This document shows positions 15,887 to 23,860 of a DNA stretch of 29,247 nucleotides, piece after piece. The notes beneath the pieces are model-generated. The model was not told the origin of the DNA. It did no database searches and saw nothing but the letters and a program-made list of their open reading frames with translations. The position numbers were made by a program, and so were the translations under genes. Source of the DNA: SAT2750 sp964476375 (GTDB lineage: Bacteria; Planctomycetota; Planctomycetia; Pirellulales; Pirellulaceae). Each line of letters opens with the position of its first letter. Position 1 is the stretch's first letter. The stretch is from the NCBI GenBank assembly GCA_964476375.1, contig CAYYZW010000035.1, forward strand, positions 1 through 29,247, read 5' to 3'.

Positions 15887-15918
15887 ACCAGTTTAAGCGG
15901 TAAATGCCTCAAACTGGT
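15887..15918. repeat. Inverted repeat just after the small secreted protein gene
   Basis: ACCAGTTT (15887-15894) and AAACTGGT (15911-15918) are perfect 8-base complements around a 16-base centre, in which GGT and GCC can pair around AAAT. Flanking TTTCCC and GGGAAA could extend the stem after an unequal internal loop. No T-run follows on either strand, so it is a weak candidate terminator or an RNA structure. Confidence 0.4.
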
Positions 15919-15976
15919 AAATTTCGGGAAACAGAAGTCCGACACGAAAAGAGGGGATTCCTGTGCGCACAGTGCG

Positions 15977-16024
15977 CCACAAATCCTGCATTCGACGTGA
16001 TTTGTGGGGATCTTTGACTACAAT
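15977..16024 (+). promoter_or_regulatory. Inverted repeat and -10-like element upstream of the membrane-anchored HTH gene
   Basis: CCACAAATC (15977-15985) and GATTTGTGG (15999-16007) are perfect 9-base complements with a 13-base gap. TACAAT (16019-16024), five of six matches to a -10 box, follows 12 bases later, so the right arm would cover the -35 region; no good -35 is seen, as expected for an activator- or repressor-controlled promoter. Further pairable GGGGATT and AAATCCCC segments flank it at 15953-15959 and 16038-16045. A GGAG 6 bases before the ATG at 16086 is the ribosome binding site. Confidence 0.38.
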
Positions 16025-16085
16025 TGGACTCACTTGCAAATCCCCAACGACCTATTGCCCCGAATAGACTGTTCTGGAGCACGAC

Positions 16086-17303
16086 ATGGCTGACTTAATG
16101 AATCTGGATGAAGCCGCTCAACTCTTGAATCTCACCAATGACGAACTGGTGAAATATACAGAGGACGGTGAAATCAAGGGGTACCGTGACGGTGCCGACA
16201 CGAAGTACAAGCGGTCGGACCTGGAGGAATTCGCCAGTGCCCAGGGAATCCAATTATTCGACTCCGAACTTCTGGATCAACTCGACAATGTGGCTGGAGA
16301 TGATGAGCAAGAAGATGCCGCGGATGCGACCCATGCCGGTGATCCGCTAGGACTGGGCGATGACAGTTTCAGCCTGCTCGATGATGACATGGAAGGGGAC
16401 GGGGAAGATTCCATCCTGATCACCAAGCAGGATTTGAATGCCCTGGAGGCAACAAGTTCCGATGACGCCGGGACAGGACCGGCCGACGATGATATGCCAC
16501 TGGGTCTGGCGGATGATGGCATGGAAAACGAACAAACCATCACGGCATCTCCCGGCAGCACAAGCCTGCTGGACGACGACATGAATTTTGACATGGAAGA
16601 TGACAGTACCATTTTGGCGACACCCGGAGTCGATATCGGTCTGGGAGATGCCGATACGGATGAAGACACCCAGCTTGGTGTGGTGGATAACTTTGGTGTC
16701 ACGGACGAGGAGCTCGTGCTTGGTGGTGCGGACAGCAGTGACGTCACACTCGGTGCCGCTGACAGTGGAATCGGGCTTGAAAGCCCGTCTGACTCCGGCA
16801 TCCTGCTGGGAGTAGAACCGGTCGACCTGGACGATTCCCAGGCCACTCAAATTGAGTTGCCAGGTGCAGATGATGGACTGGACTCGCTTTTAGAAGGTGA
16901 CAAGAGTTTCGACCTGGGGACTCCGGACGGGGCCGAGGAGATGTCCGACAGTGGTTCCCAGGTGATCGCCATTTCCGATTCGGTTGCCCTTGGTGATGCC
17001 CCGCTTGACATGCAAGGGCAAGTTGACTTGAGTAGTGCCCTGGATGGATCGCTGGACGAGCTTGAGGAAGTCGCTCCCGGTCCCAGTCCTGTACCGGCCG
17101 GCATGGCACCTCCTGTTCCGGTCGAACTCGGCTACTCCATCTGGACCGTGATGGGCCTGATGATCATCACGCTGGTGCTCATCATGACAGGTGTGATGAT
17201 GGCCGATGTCGTTAAGACGATGTGGAGCTGGAACGAGCAGACCGAGCTCTCCAGCAGCGGGATCATGGAGTTCTTTATCAATTCATTGAACATGAATCCC
17301 TAA
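16086..17303 (+). CDS. Helix-turn-helix (excisionase/MerR-like) protein with long acidic linker and C-terminal membrane segment
   Basis: A 405-residue protein of unusual build. Residues 1-55 match the small winged HTH of the excisionase/MerR type: NLDEAAQLLNLTNDELVKYTEDGEIKG in two pieces, then YRDGADTKYKRSDLEEFA. Residues about 56-345 are very rich in Asp, Ser, Gly and Leu, with few Lys or Arg, and contain loosely repeated units such as LLDDDM, GLGD, LGVEP, DSGIGLESPSDSGILLG. A single hydrophobic helix (about 349-376, within YSIWTVMGLMIITLVLIMTG) follows, then about 30 residues ending at 405. The natural reading is a cytoplasmic DNA-binding domain tethered to the membrane through a disordered acidic linker; DNA binding is unproven and the HTH could instead bind protein. 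I recall comparable proteins in planctomycetes, annotated only as HTH or excisionase domain proteins. A GGAG sits 6 bases before the ATG. Confidence 0.78.
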   Translation: MADLMNLDEAAQLLNLTNDELVKYTEDGEIKGYRDGADTKYKRSDLEEFASAQGIQLFDSELLDQLDNVAGDDEQEDAADATHAGDPLGLGDDSFSLLDDDMEGDGEDSILITKQDLNALEATSSDDAGTGPADDDMPLGLADDGMENEQTITASPGSTSLLDDDMNFDMEDDSTILATPGVDIGLGDADTDEDTQLGVVDNFGVTDEELVLGGADSSDVTLGAADSGIGLESPSDSGILLGVEPVDLDDSQATQIELPGADDGLDSLLEGDKSFDLGTPDGAEEMSDSGSQVIAISDSVALGDAPLDMQGQVDLSSALDGSLDELEEVAPGPSPVPAGMAPPVPVELGYSIWTVMGLMIITLVLIMTGVMMADVVKTMWSWNEQTELSSSGIMEFFINSLNMNP

Positions 17304-17353
17304 CCACAAGCCCGTTCTGCTGGCCGATGGTTTCTGTATCATCCCGGGAAGAC

Positions 17354-17359
17354 TATAAT
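17354..17359 (+). promoter_or_regulatory. Consensus -10 box upstream of the lipoprotein/ccsBA genes
   Basis: A perfect TATAAT occupies 17354-17359 in the 140-base gap after the HTH gene. The hexamer 17 bases upstream (TTTCTG, 17331-17336) is a weak -35. Expected transcription start is near 17366, directly at the edge of the palindrome 17368-17391, and 85 bases before the lipoprotein ATG. Confidence 0.5.
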
Positions 17360-17367
17360 TTCTTCAC

Positions 17368-17391
17368 ACGGTATCTGGTGCCAGATACCGT
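17368..17391. promoter_or_regulatory. Near-perfect palindrome at the predicted transcription start (operator or leader hairpin)
   Basis: ACGGTATCTGG (17368-17378) and CCAGATACCGT (17381-17391) are perfect reverse complements separated only by TG. Placed 8 bases after a consensus TATAAT, it sits where repressors such as GntR- or TetR-type dimers bind. As RNA it would form a 10-bp stem with a 4-base loop at the 5' end of the message. No T-run follows, which argues against a terminator for the preceding gene. Which protein binds is unknown; the adjacent HTH protein is one untested candidate. Confidence 0.6.
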
Positions 17392-17443
17392 CCTCCTGGA
17401 AACAGGCTCGGTTCACTGCCTCCTTCCCCCCGCTCGACGATCC

Positions 17444-18469
17444 ATGAGATCTAGCCCGTTATTGCCAGGACTGCTCCTGCTGCTGGTCATCTCAAGCCTC
17501 CCGGGCTGCCGGAGAGCTGAAATCCGTCAATACACGGTGGAACGACTTAAAACCGACCGCACCCTGGCAGCACTGGTTCCGGACAAGACAACTGCCTGGT
17601 ATTTCAAGCTGACCGGCCCGGCAGAGAGGGTGGCTGATCGAGAGCAGGATTTCCGCACCCTGGTACAGTCCATTCAACTTGTTGACAATGCCCCCCCGCA
17701 GTGGAACCTCCCGAACGACTGGATCCAGCACCCGGGGGAGGGAATGCGGTATGCAACCCTGCAGTACAGCAAGGATGGAAACCCCCTGGAACTGACCGTC
17801 ATCCCCCTGCCAATCGGCGATCTACCGTTTGACGAGTACCTGCTGCAGAACATCAACCGCTGGCGCAAGGAGTTAAAAATGAAACCTCTTGCGTTGGCCG
17901 AAATCAAAGCAGGGAGTGAAACCATGGAGCTTGCCAATACCACGGCAACACTGGTCAACCTGCTCGGCTCTCGCGACAAGCGCCAGCGTCCTCCTTTCAT
18001 GGACAATCCACCTGCCGCTCCCGGTGGCGACATGGAAAAGTCCAGCGGGGGCGTTACTTTTACCGCGCCTGAGAACTGGGAACCATCCACCCTGAGCCAG
18101 TTGCGGAAAGCGGCATTTCGTGTGCAGGTTGATAACCAGCAGGTGGAAATCACCATCATCGACCTGGCCGCCCAGGCCGGCAGCCTGCTTCCCAACATCA
18201 ACCGCTGGCGAGGACAGGTCGGCCTCGCCGAGGTCGACCAGCAGCAGATGGAAAGCCAGTTAAAAGAAATGGCGGTAGGAGATGTCCAGGGTTCATTCGT
18301 TACACTACAGGCACCCGAGGGTGCGGAAAAACAGCAGACGATTCTGGGAGTGATCGCTGTCCGCGGAGCACGTTCCTGGTTTATAAAACTCAGCGGTGAT
18401 ACTGAACTGGCGAAGCAAGAGACCGAGAACTTCCTGCAGTTTGTTTCCTCGATCCGGTTTGACAACTAA
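17444..18469 (+). CDS. Predicted lipoprotein with two tandem copies of an uncharacterised domain
   Basis: From ATG 17444 the product has 341 residues; the frame is open further upstream into the previous gene, but this start is followed at once by a signal peptide (PLLPGLLLLLVISSLPGC) with lipobox LPGC and C22 as the lipidated residue. The mature part has an internal duplication: NINRWR occurs at 136-141 and again at 251-256, each after a strand-rich stretch (LPNDWIQHPGEGMRYATLQY; FTAPENWEPSTLSQLRKAAF), and WYFKLTGPAERV...FRTLVQSIQ near the N-terminus matches WFIKLSGDTELAKQETENFLQFVSSI at the end. I do not recognise a named family. It lies 22 bases upstream of the ResB-CcsA gene and probably shares its transcript, so a role in or near cytochrome c maturation is possible but inferred from position alone. 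LspA (2033) could process it. Confidence 0.8.
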   Translation: MRSSPLLPGLLLLLVISSLPGCRRAEIRQYTVERLKTDRTLAALVPDKTTAWYFKLTGPAERVADREQDFRTLVQSIQLVDNAPPQWNLPNDWIQHPGEGMRYATLQYSKDGNPLELTVIPLPIGDLPFDEYLLQNINRWRKELKMKPLALAEIKAGSETMELANTTATLVNLLGSRDKRQRPPFMDNPPAAPGGDMEKSSGGVTFTAPENWEPSTLSQLRKAAFRVQVDNQQVEITIIDLAAQAGSLLPNINRWRGQVGLAEVDQQQMESQLKEMAVGDVQGSFVTLQAPEGAEKQQTILGVIAVRGARSWFIKLSGDTELAKQETENFLQFVSSIRFDN

Positions 18470-18491
18470 CAGGCAGAATGGCCAATTACGC

Positions 18492-21400
18492 ATGACAAGT
18501 CAGACATTCCCTCCCGATAGTACGGACCAGGCGGCGGAAATCCCCGTGCACGTACTGGCACGATCCTGGGACCGGGTGGAACGCATGTTGCCATTCATTG
18601 CCTCGCTCAAGCTGACCGTTGTTCTTTTCACGATGTCGATTTTCCTTGTCTTCGTGGGTACCCTGGCACAAGTCAACCAGGACATGTGGCAGGTAATTAA
18701 CAATTACTTTCATTCCTTCGGGGTCTGGATTAAATTCCAGGTCTTCCTCCCCGCCTCCTGGTTTCCTGGCCTCCAGAACATCCCTGGCGGTTTTCCTTTC
18801 CCCGGGGGCCTGACCATCGGGTTCCTGTTACTGGCCAACCTGCTGGCAGCCCACCTGATTCGTTTCCGAATCCAGGCGACAGGGAACCGGATGTTCTTCG
18901 GCCTTGGAACTGCCGTTATCGGGGTACTTCTCACATGGCTGGTTATTGCCAGTGGAAACAGCAGTGACGGATTCCAGTCCGAACCGGTTTTATCCTACCG
19001 CACCCTCTGGAAGCTCTTTGTCTATGGCCTGGTGGTCTGCTGGATTGGCTCACTGGCGGGACTCTGGAAGTTGTATTCCAGTTATCATCAGCGGAAGCTG
19101 GAGTTCATTCTCCTGGCATCTGGAAGTGGATTACTTGGCATTGGCAGTATCTGGCTGGTCATTCAACTGGAGCCCGCCTATCTGGGGGATGCCGGGATGC
19201 GGATCCTCTGGCAACTGGTCCAGGGAGGTGCGGCAGGGCTTGTTATGCTCGTCGGATGCATCCTGCTTTTCCGACGCCGTGGTGGCATCGTCCTTATCCA
19301 TAGTGGTATCGGATTGATGATGTTGGGAGAACTGCTCGTCGGCACCTTTGCCGTGGAACAGCAGATCTCGCTGCGGGAAGGGGAGACTCTCAACTACGCC
19401 CTCGATACACGGTCCACCGAAATGGCCATCGTGGACCCCTCCTCTGACGAGGGAGATGAGGTGGTCGTCGTCCCGCTCTGGATGAAGGGGCGATCGTCCC
19501 AGTTTCTCGTCCAGAAGATCATTCGAGACGGGAGTCTCCCTTTTGATATCGAGATCCTTGATTACTACAAGAACGCCGAGCTTATCGATGTCGATCCGCA
19601 AAAGGACGACCAGCCACAAAACCCGGCCACGGCCGGGTTCGGCAAGAGGCTGATCGCCCAGGAAGTCCGGGCCAGCAGTGGGGCGGATTCCGATGGCACC
19701 ATTGACCTGGCTGCCGCCTATGTCAAGTTGACCGAGAAGGGAACCGGGACGCGGATCGGCACCTACCTGCTGGCCCAGCAGATGGCGATGCAAGACCTGG
19801 CCGAGGAAGTCAGGCTGGATGACAAGACCTATCAACTCTCGCTGCGGTTTGAGCGAGACTACAAGGACTACCAGCTGCGACTGCATGACGTTGTCAAGGA
19901 AGACTACGCCGGCACGGACGTCCCCAGGCACTACGCCTCGGACTTGAATATCCTCGATGCCAAGCGGAATATTGATCAGGATGTCAAGGTCTGGATGAAC
20001 AACCCGGTCCGGTATGCGGGAGAGACTTTTTACCAGAGCGGCTACAGGAAGATCCCTGCCGGACCAGCGGGCAAGGAGGTCGAGATCTCGACCATCCAGG
20101 TGGTAGAGAACACCGGCTGGATGATCCCCTACGTGAGTTGCATGCTGGTCATGATCGGGCTGCTGGCCCATTTCAGCGGCACTCTCTCACGATTCCTCAA
20201 ACGCCTGACCCGAGGACCGGCGGAGCCGGAAAAGAACCCGCAGGATCCGGCAGCCACCATTCTTCCGGCAAACACCAGAACAGGGGCTCCACCGCTGATG
20301 CACCTCCTGCTGCCGATCATTGTCGTGATCCTGTGTGGGGGTTACGTGCTGAAACAGGCTTCAACTCCCGCCGGCGGGGAAGGGCAGGATGCAGCGTTAT
20401 ACAACTTTGGAACACTACCGATTGTTTTCGAGGGCCGGGTCAAGCCTTACGATACGCTGGCCAGAAACAGCCTGAAGGTCCTCTCAGGCCGGGAGAGTTT
20501 CAACTATGGAGCGGTGCAAGCTCGCCTGGATGGCAGCGTCAGTCAGATCGAAGAGGCTCCTGATGGTGGACATTACATCACGATTCAGGATGAACGGCAT
20601 TACCTGCCGCCGGGCCTGGAAAGAAAGGTAAAACAGGGGGATGCTGTGAAAGCAGGCCACCTTCTTTCTGGATCCGAGTCCCGGCCGGCCATCTCCTGGC
20701 TGCTGGACGTGATCAGCGACCCTGACTCGGAAAAGACCCGCAGCCACCAGGTCTTCAAGATTGACCATCCTGACCTGGTGATGAACCTGTTTAACCTGAA
20801 GCGGCGGAAGGGGGGGCGTTACTCGATCGGAGAACTGGAACCCCGCCTGGAAGAATTCCAGAAACAGGTTCAGCAGGCACGGAAGCAACCTGCCGAGCAG
20901 CTCAACAGCTACCAGCGCAAGATGATCGACCTCTCCACCAAGATCATGATCTACGTGCGAATCCGGGACAGCCATTTCCGACCGCCGACCGACCTTTCAC
21001 CGGACCAGGCAGCACGCATGCTGCTGGCACTGACCCAGTTTCAGCAGCGGGATGTGCCACTGACGGTTCCCAGCGAGAAAACAGACGACTCCTGGCAATC
21101 GTTTAGCATGGCCCACGCCCGGCTCTATGTGCACGAACTGGCTGACCAATTACAGGCCCAATCCAACTCCGCGCTTGCCGCCTCCCTGGCTCGCAGTTCC
21201 GTCACCGATCTTGAACTCATGAGGGATTTTTACCGGCGACAGGGAATGGAGCCTCCCAGTGACGAGGAGATTACCAGGGTCTTCCTGCAAATGCCGGCCG
21301 ATGTGAAGCAGACGTTTGCCACCCTGAAGGAATCGGAAACCTCCCAGATGAGACAGGCCCTGGAGAGGGCCATTGACACGATCACCGGCCCGGGTGGCAT

Positions 21401-22550
21401 GGAAACTCCACCCAGCCCGTATGTAACCGCGCTGACCACGGCACTCGACAGCTACAAGAAGGTGGGGGTTCCTGACCCGCAGGCCGGCGACCTGGCCGGT
21501 TTCACCGAATCCACAGACCAGTGCCAGGCACTCATTTCCAAGCGACCACAGGAACAGTTCCAGACCGGCAAAGTGGGCTTTGAATCTTTCTTCAACCATT
21601 TTTCTCCCTTCTTCTATTGCTGGATCCTCTACCTTGTCGCTTTTGTCCTGGTTGCTCTTTCCTGGCTGACCTGGACCAGGACGCTCAACCGGACTGCTTT
21701 CTGGCTGATGGTCTTCACACTGGTCGTACATACTTTTGCCCTGGTCAGCCGCGTCTACATTTCCGGTCGTCCTCCGGTCACCAACCTCTACTCGTCGGCC
21801 GTCTTCATCGGATGGGCCTGCGTGATCTTTGGACTCGTGCAGGAGTGGATGTCGCGCAGCGGCATTGGCAATATTGTCGCCTCCGCCGCGGGGGTGGGGA
21901 CCCTGATGATCGGACATTACCTGGCCGGGGATGGGGATACTTTCAAGGTACTGCAGGCAGTGCTCGACACCACTTTCTGGCTCTCCACGCACGTCGTCTG
22001 TGTCACACTCGGATATGCCACCACCTTCGTGGCTGGTGGCCTGGGAATTATTTACATCCTCCGGGGTGTCCTCACCTCCTCCCAAACCGCCGCTGCCGGC
22101 AGGGAACTCTCCCGCATGATTTACGGGATCACCTGTTTCGCCCTCTTTTTCAGTTTTGTCGGAACGGTCCTGGGGGGACTCTGGGCCGATGATTCCTGGG
22201 GGCGATTCTGGGGCTGGGATCCAAAGGAGAATGGTGCCCTGATCATTGTCATCTGGAATGCCCTGATCCTGCATGCCCGCTGGGGCAAGATGATCGGTGG
22301 CCGTGGTCTGGCAATCCTGGCCGTGGGAGGCAATATCGTCACCGGCTGGTCCTGGTTCGGAGTCAACGAGCTTGGCGTCGGGCTTCACTCCTACGGCTTC
22401 ACCGAGGGAGTCCTGCTGAATCTCTTGCTATTCATCTTCTCCCAGCTGGTCATTATCGGCATTGGCCTGGTGCCGCCAAGAAACTGGCGTAGTAATACCG
22501 GGACAGATGGGGATGACCCTAACGCAAGCGAGGCGCCTCAATCGCCCTGA
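18492..22550 (+). CDS. ccsBA: Fused ResB-CcsA (CcsBA) cytochrome c synthase, very long form
   Basis: System II haem export and attachment protein: it moves haem across the membrane and ligates it to CxxCH motifs of c-type cytochromes. From ATG 18492 it has 1352 residues. The ResB part (about 35-565) begins PFIASLKLTVVLFTMSIFLVFVG in two pieces and contains H270 in LIHSGIGLMMLG, the expected haem-ligand position. The CcsA part (about 1033-1352) has GRPPVTNLYSSAVF, H1167 in LSTHVV, the tryptophan-rich motif WGRFWGWDPKE near 1236, H1261 in LHARW and H1299 in GLHSYG, so all expected histidines are present. Between them, about residues 595-1030 form a largely soluble region beginning FEGRVKPYDTLARNSLKVL, an element I recall also from Bacteroidetes CcsA fusions. 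This explains the length. There is no clear Shine-Dalgarno. The last 32 bases overlap the convergent gene. Confidence 0.92.
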   Translation: MTSQTFPPDSTDQAAEIPVHVLARSWDRVERMLPFIASLKLTVVLFTMSIFLVFVGTLAQVNQDMWQVINNYFHSFGVWIKFQVFLPASWFPGLQNIPGGFPFPGGLTIGFLLLANLLAAHLIRFRIQATGNRMFFGLGTAVIGVLLTWLVIASGNSSDGFQSEPVLSYRTLWKLFVYGLVVCWIGSLAGLWKLYSSYHQRKLEFILLASGSGLLGIGSIWLVIQLEPAYLGDAGMRILWQLVQGGAAGLVMLVGCILLFRRRGGIVLIHSGIGLMMLGELLVGTFAVEQQISLREGETLNYALDTRSTEMAIVDPSSDEGDEVVVVPLWMKGRSSQFLVQKIIRDGSLPFDIEILDYYKNAELIDVDPQKDDQPQNPATAGFGKRLIAQEVRASSGADSDGTIDLAAAYVKLTEKGTGTRIGTYLLAQQMAMQDLAEEVRLDDKTYQLSLRFERDYKDYQLRLHDVVKEDYAGTDVPRHYASDLNILDAKRNIDQDVKVWMNNPVRYAGETFYQSGYRKIPAGPAGKEVEISTIQVVENTGWMIPYVSCMLVMIGLLAHFSGTLSRFLKRLTRGPAEPEKNPQDPAATILPANTRTGAPPLMHLLLPIIVVILCGGYVLKQASTPAGGEGQDAALYNFGTLPIVFEGRVKPYDTLARNSLKVLSGRESFNYGAVQARLDGSVSQIEEAPDGGHYITIQDERHYLPPGLERKVKQGDAVKAGHLLSGSESRPAISWLLDVISDPDSEKTRSHQVFKIDHPDLVMNLFNLKRRKGGRYSIGELEPRLEEFQKQVQQARKQPAEQLNSYQRKMIDLSTKIMIYVRIRDSHFRPPTDLSPDQAARMLLALTQFQQRDVPLTVPSEKTDDSWQSFSMAHARLYVHELADQLQAQSNSALAASLARSSVTDLELMRDFYRRQGMEPPSDEEITRVFLQMPADVKQTFATLKESETSQMRQALERAIDTITGPGGMETPPSPYVTALTTALDSYKKVGVPDPQAGDLAGFTESTDQCQALISKRPQEQFQTGKVGFESFFNHFSPFFYCWILYLVAFVLVALSWLTWTRTLNRTAFWLMVFTLVVHTFALVSRVYISGRPPVTNLYSSAVFIGWACVIFGLVQEWMSRSGIGNIVASAAGVGTLMIGHYLAGDGDTFKVLQAVLDTTFWLSTHVVCVTLGYATTFVAGGLGIIYILRGVLTSSQTAAAGRELSRMIYGITCFALFFSFVGTVLGGLWADDSWGRFWGWDPKENGALIIVIWNALILHARWGKMIGGRGLAILAVGGNIVTGWSWFGVNELGVGLHSYGFTEGVLLNLLLFIFSQLVIIGIGLVPPRNWRSNTGTDGDDPNASEAPQSP

Positions 22551-23733
22551 GTAGTCGGGCAGCATGTTCTGTTGCGGGAAGCTGTTCCTGGCTGGCCGGC
22601 ACCAGCAGCTCGACCAGCTGGGCTACGGACAACCACTCCACGCGGGGCTGGCCAAGCAACACGCGATCCGCCTGCCGGATCATGGCTCCCTTGCCCGGGC
22701 CATCCTCTTTCCCCCGGATCCGAATCCCGTTGCCGTCAAGTTCCAGGTGGCAGTAGAGATCCGAGAAATCCTGCATGGCCAGCCCAGTGGGCGGGGTTTG
22801 CAATCCCCACTGGCTCCCTGTCGTTCGAAGCCAGCTGTTATCGACAGATCCCTCGCTTGAGACCAGCTGCGCATCGAGAAACTGGCAGGCATCATCCAGG
22901 ATCCGGCAACGCGTTACCCGCAGCTGCCCCGTCCCCTGGAGCATGCCACTGGCAGGAAAACCACTCAGGCTGCCCAGATCGACCTGCTGAAAATCTCCCA
23001 CCAGTTCAATTCGGCTCGGTTGCCTGCCTCCGACACAGGTCAACTGGCCATCAAACAGGGCCTGGCTGCCCAGTCGCGCCAGCGGCGAAAGGCGACTGGC
23101 AAGCACCCTTACTGGTAACGGGTTACTCCCGCTCTGCAGGATCCAGCGATGCTGGCCACCCTCCTCGGGCTGGTGAACAAGCTGCACCGCGAGTGGATCT
23201 CCCTGGGGGCTTTCCTGCCAGAGGTTAAAGATCGCCTGGGAGCCGTCCGGCCGACCCTCGACCACACCCACAACTTCGGTGAAAACATCTTTTCCTGAAC
23301 CGTGCTCCATCACAACCTGCTTGGCACCTACGCGCCAGGCCCCGTTATCCACTCGCCGTGTGGTCCGTTCAAGCCACTCCATCCAGTGCCCAAGCTGATC
23401 AGCGGAAAAATGGACCGTGGCCAGTTCCACTCGCTGGGGCTGTCCGCCGGTTATGCGAAGCTGACCAACCCGGGCAAGCGGGTGGTCATCCCCGGGCAAC
23501 TGCACCTGGAGCTGATGGATCTCCACGGTGCCCGGAAAGACCTGCCTCACGGACTGGAGCGTCACCCGGGCCCCCAGCACCTGTCCCAGCTGCCGCTGCC
23601 AGTGTTCCTGCCGAGAGGCAATCCCCAGTGCACTGGTGGCATAAAGCGACCATCCAGTCACAGCCAGCGTCGGCAGGAATACCATGAACAGGAAAAAGAA
23701 ACGGCAGAGGGCCCTCCGTGTCCGGTCGTGCAT
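22519..23733 (-). CDS. N-terminally anchored envelope protein of unknown function, possibly AsmA-like
   Basis: A 404-residue protein. I take ATG 23733 because it gives a typical anchor: RTRRALCRFFFLFMVFLPTL then AVTGWSLYATS. Longer versions from an upstream ATG or TTG place 25 unlikely residues before it. After the anchor comes RQLGQVLGARVTLQSVRQVFPGTVEIHQLQV, in pieces a pattern (G..V.l..v....PG...l..l.l) seen in AsmA/TamB-type proteins, followed by repeated beta-strand stretches with LRIT, QLRVTRCRI and LELDGNGIRI. The rest looks like a beta-taco or beta-helical periplasmic protein. The AsmA suggestion is weak and from pattern alone. A possible promoter precedes it; aroC lies upstream on the same strand, 127 bases away. 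Its 3' end overlaps ccsBA by 32 bases. Confidence 0.7.
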   Translation of the reverse strand: MHDRTRRALCRFFFLFMVFLPTLAVTGWSLYATSALGIASRQEHWQRQLGQVLGARVTLQSVRQVFPGTVEIHQLQVQLPGDDHPLARVGQLRITGGQPQRVELATVHFSADQLGHWMEWLERTTRRVDNGAWRVGAKQVVMEHGSGKDVFTEVVGVVEGRPDGSQAIFNLWQESPQGDPLAVQLVHQPEEGGQHRWILQSGSNPLPVRVLASRLSPLARLGSQALFDGQLTCVGGRQPSRIELVGDFQQVDLGSLSGFPASGMLQGTGQLRVTRCRILDDACQFLDAQLVSSEGSVDNSWLRTTGSQWGLQTPPTGLAMQDFSDLYCHLELDGNGIRIRGKEDGPGKGAMIRQADRVLLGQPRVEWLSVAQLVELLVPASQEQLPATEHAARLLRAIEAPRLR

Positions 23734-23797
23734 CACACCACATCCATGCTGGGAACAATCGGCTGGCTGGGAAGACAAGTGCCTACCAGGCGGGCAC

Positions 23798-23827
23798 ATG
23801 GTACCCAAAATGCTTAAGGTGAATCAA
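23798..23827 (-). promoter_or_regulatory. Candidate promoter for the membrane-anchored protein at 22519-23733
   Basis: On the minus strand TTGATT (23827-23822) and TACCAT (23803-23798) are separated by 18 bases, matching 4 of 6 consensus positions each, 64 bases ahead of the ATG. The remainder of the gap to aroC shows nothing else. Confidence 0.28.
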
Positions 23828-23860
23828 CGGCGAACCGACCGTGAAAGAGGAGTGCCGGCT

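Noticed and set aside
16277..16846. 189-codon Ser/Pro-rich minus-strand frame opposite the acidic linker
   Set aside because: Ser/Pro richness is simply the complement of repeated Asp/Gly codons of the real gene.
17368..17391. Reading the palindrome as an intrinsic terminator for the HTH gene
   Set aside because: The hairpin is followed by CCTCCTGG rather than a T-run and is preceded by a consensus -10 box, so an operator or leader hairpin fits better.
19131..20171. 346-codon open frame on the minus strand inside the ResB part of ccsBA
   Set aside because: Shadow of the ResB coding frame; His/Asp/Val-rich, no motif, no ribosome binding site.
21150..22388. 412-codon open frame on the minus strand inside ccsBA
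   Set aside because: It lies fully opposite a gene with clear family motifs, its product is low-complexity (Gly/Asp/Pro/Glu-rich) with no recognisable domain, and long antisense frames are expected in GC-rich DNA.
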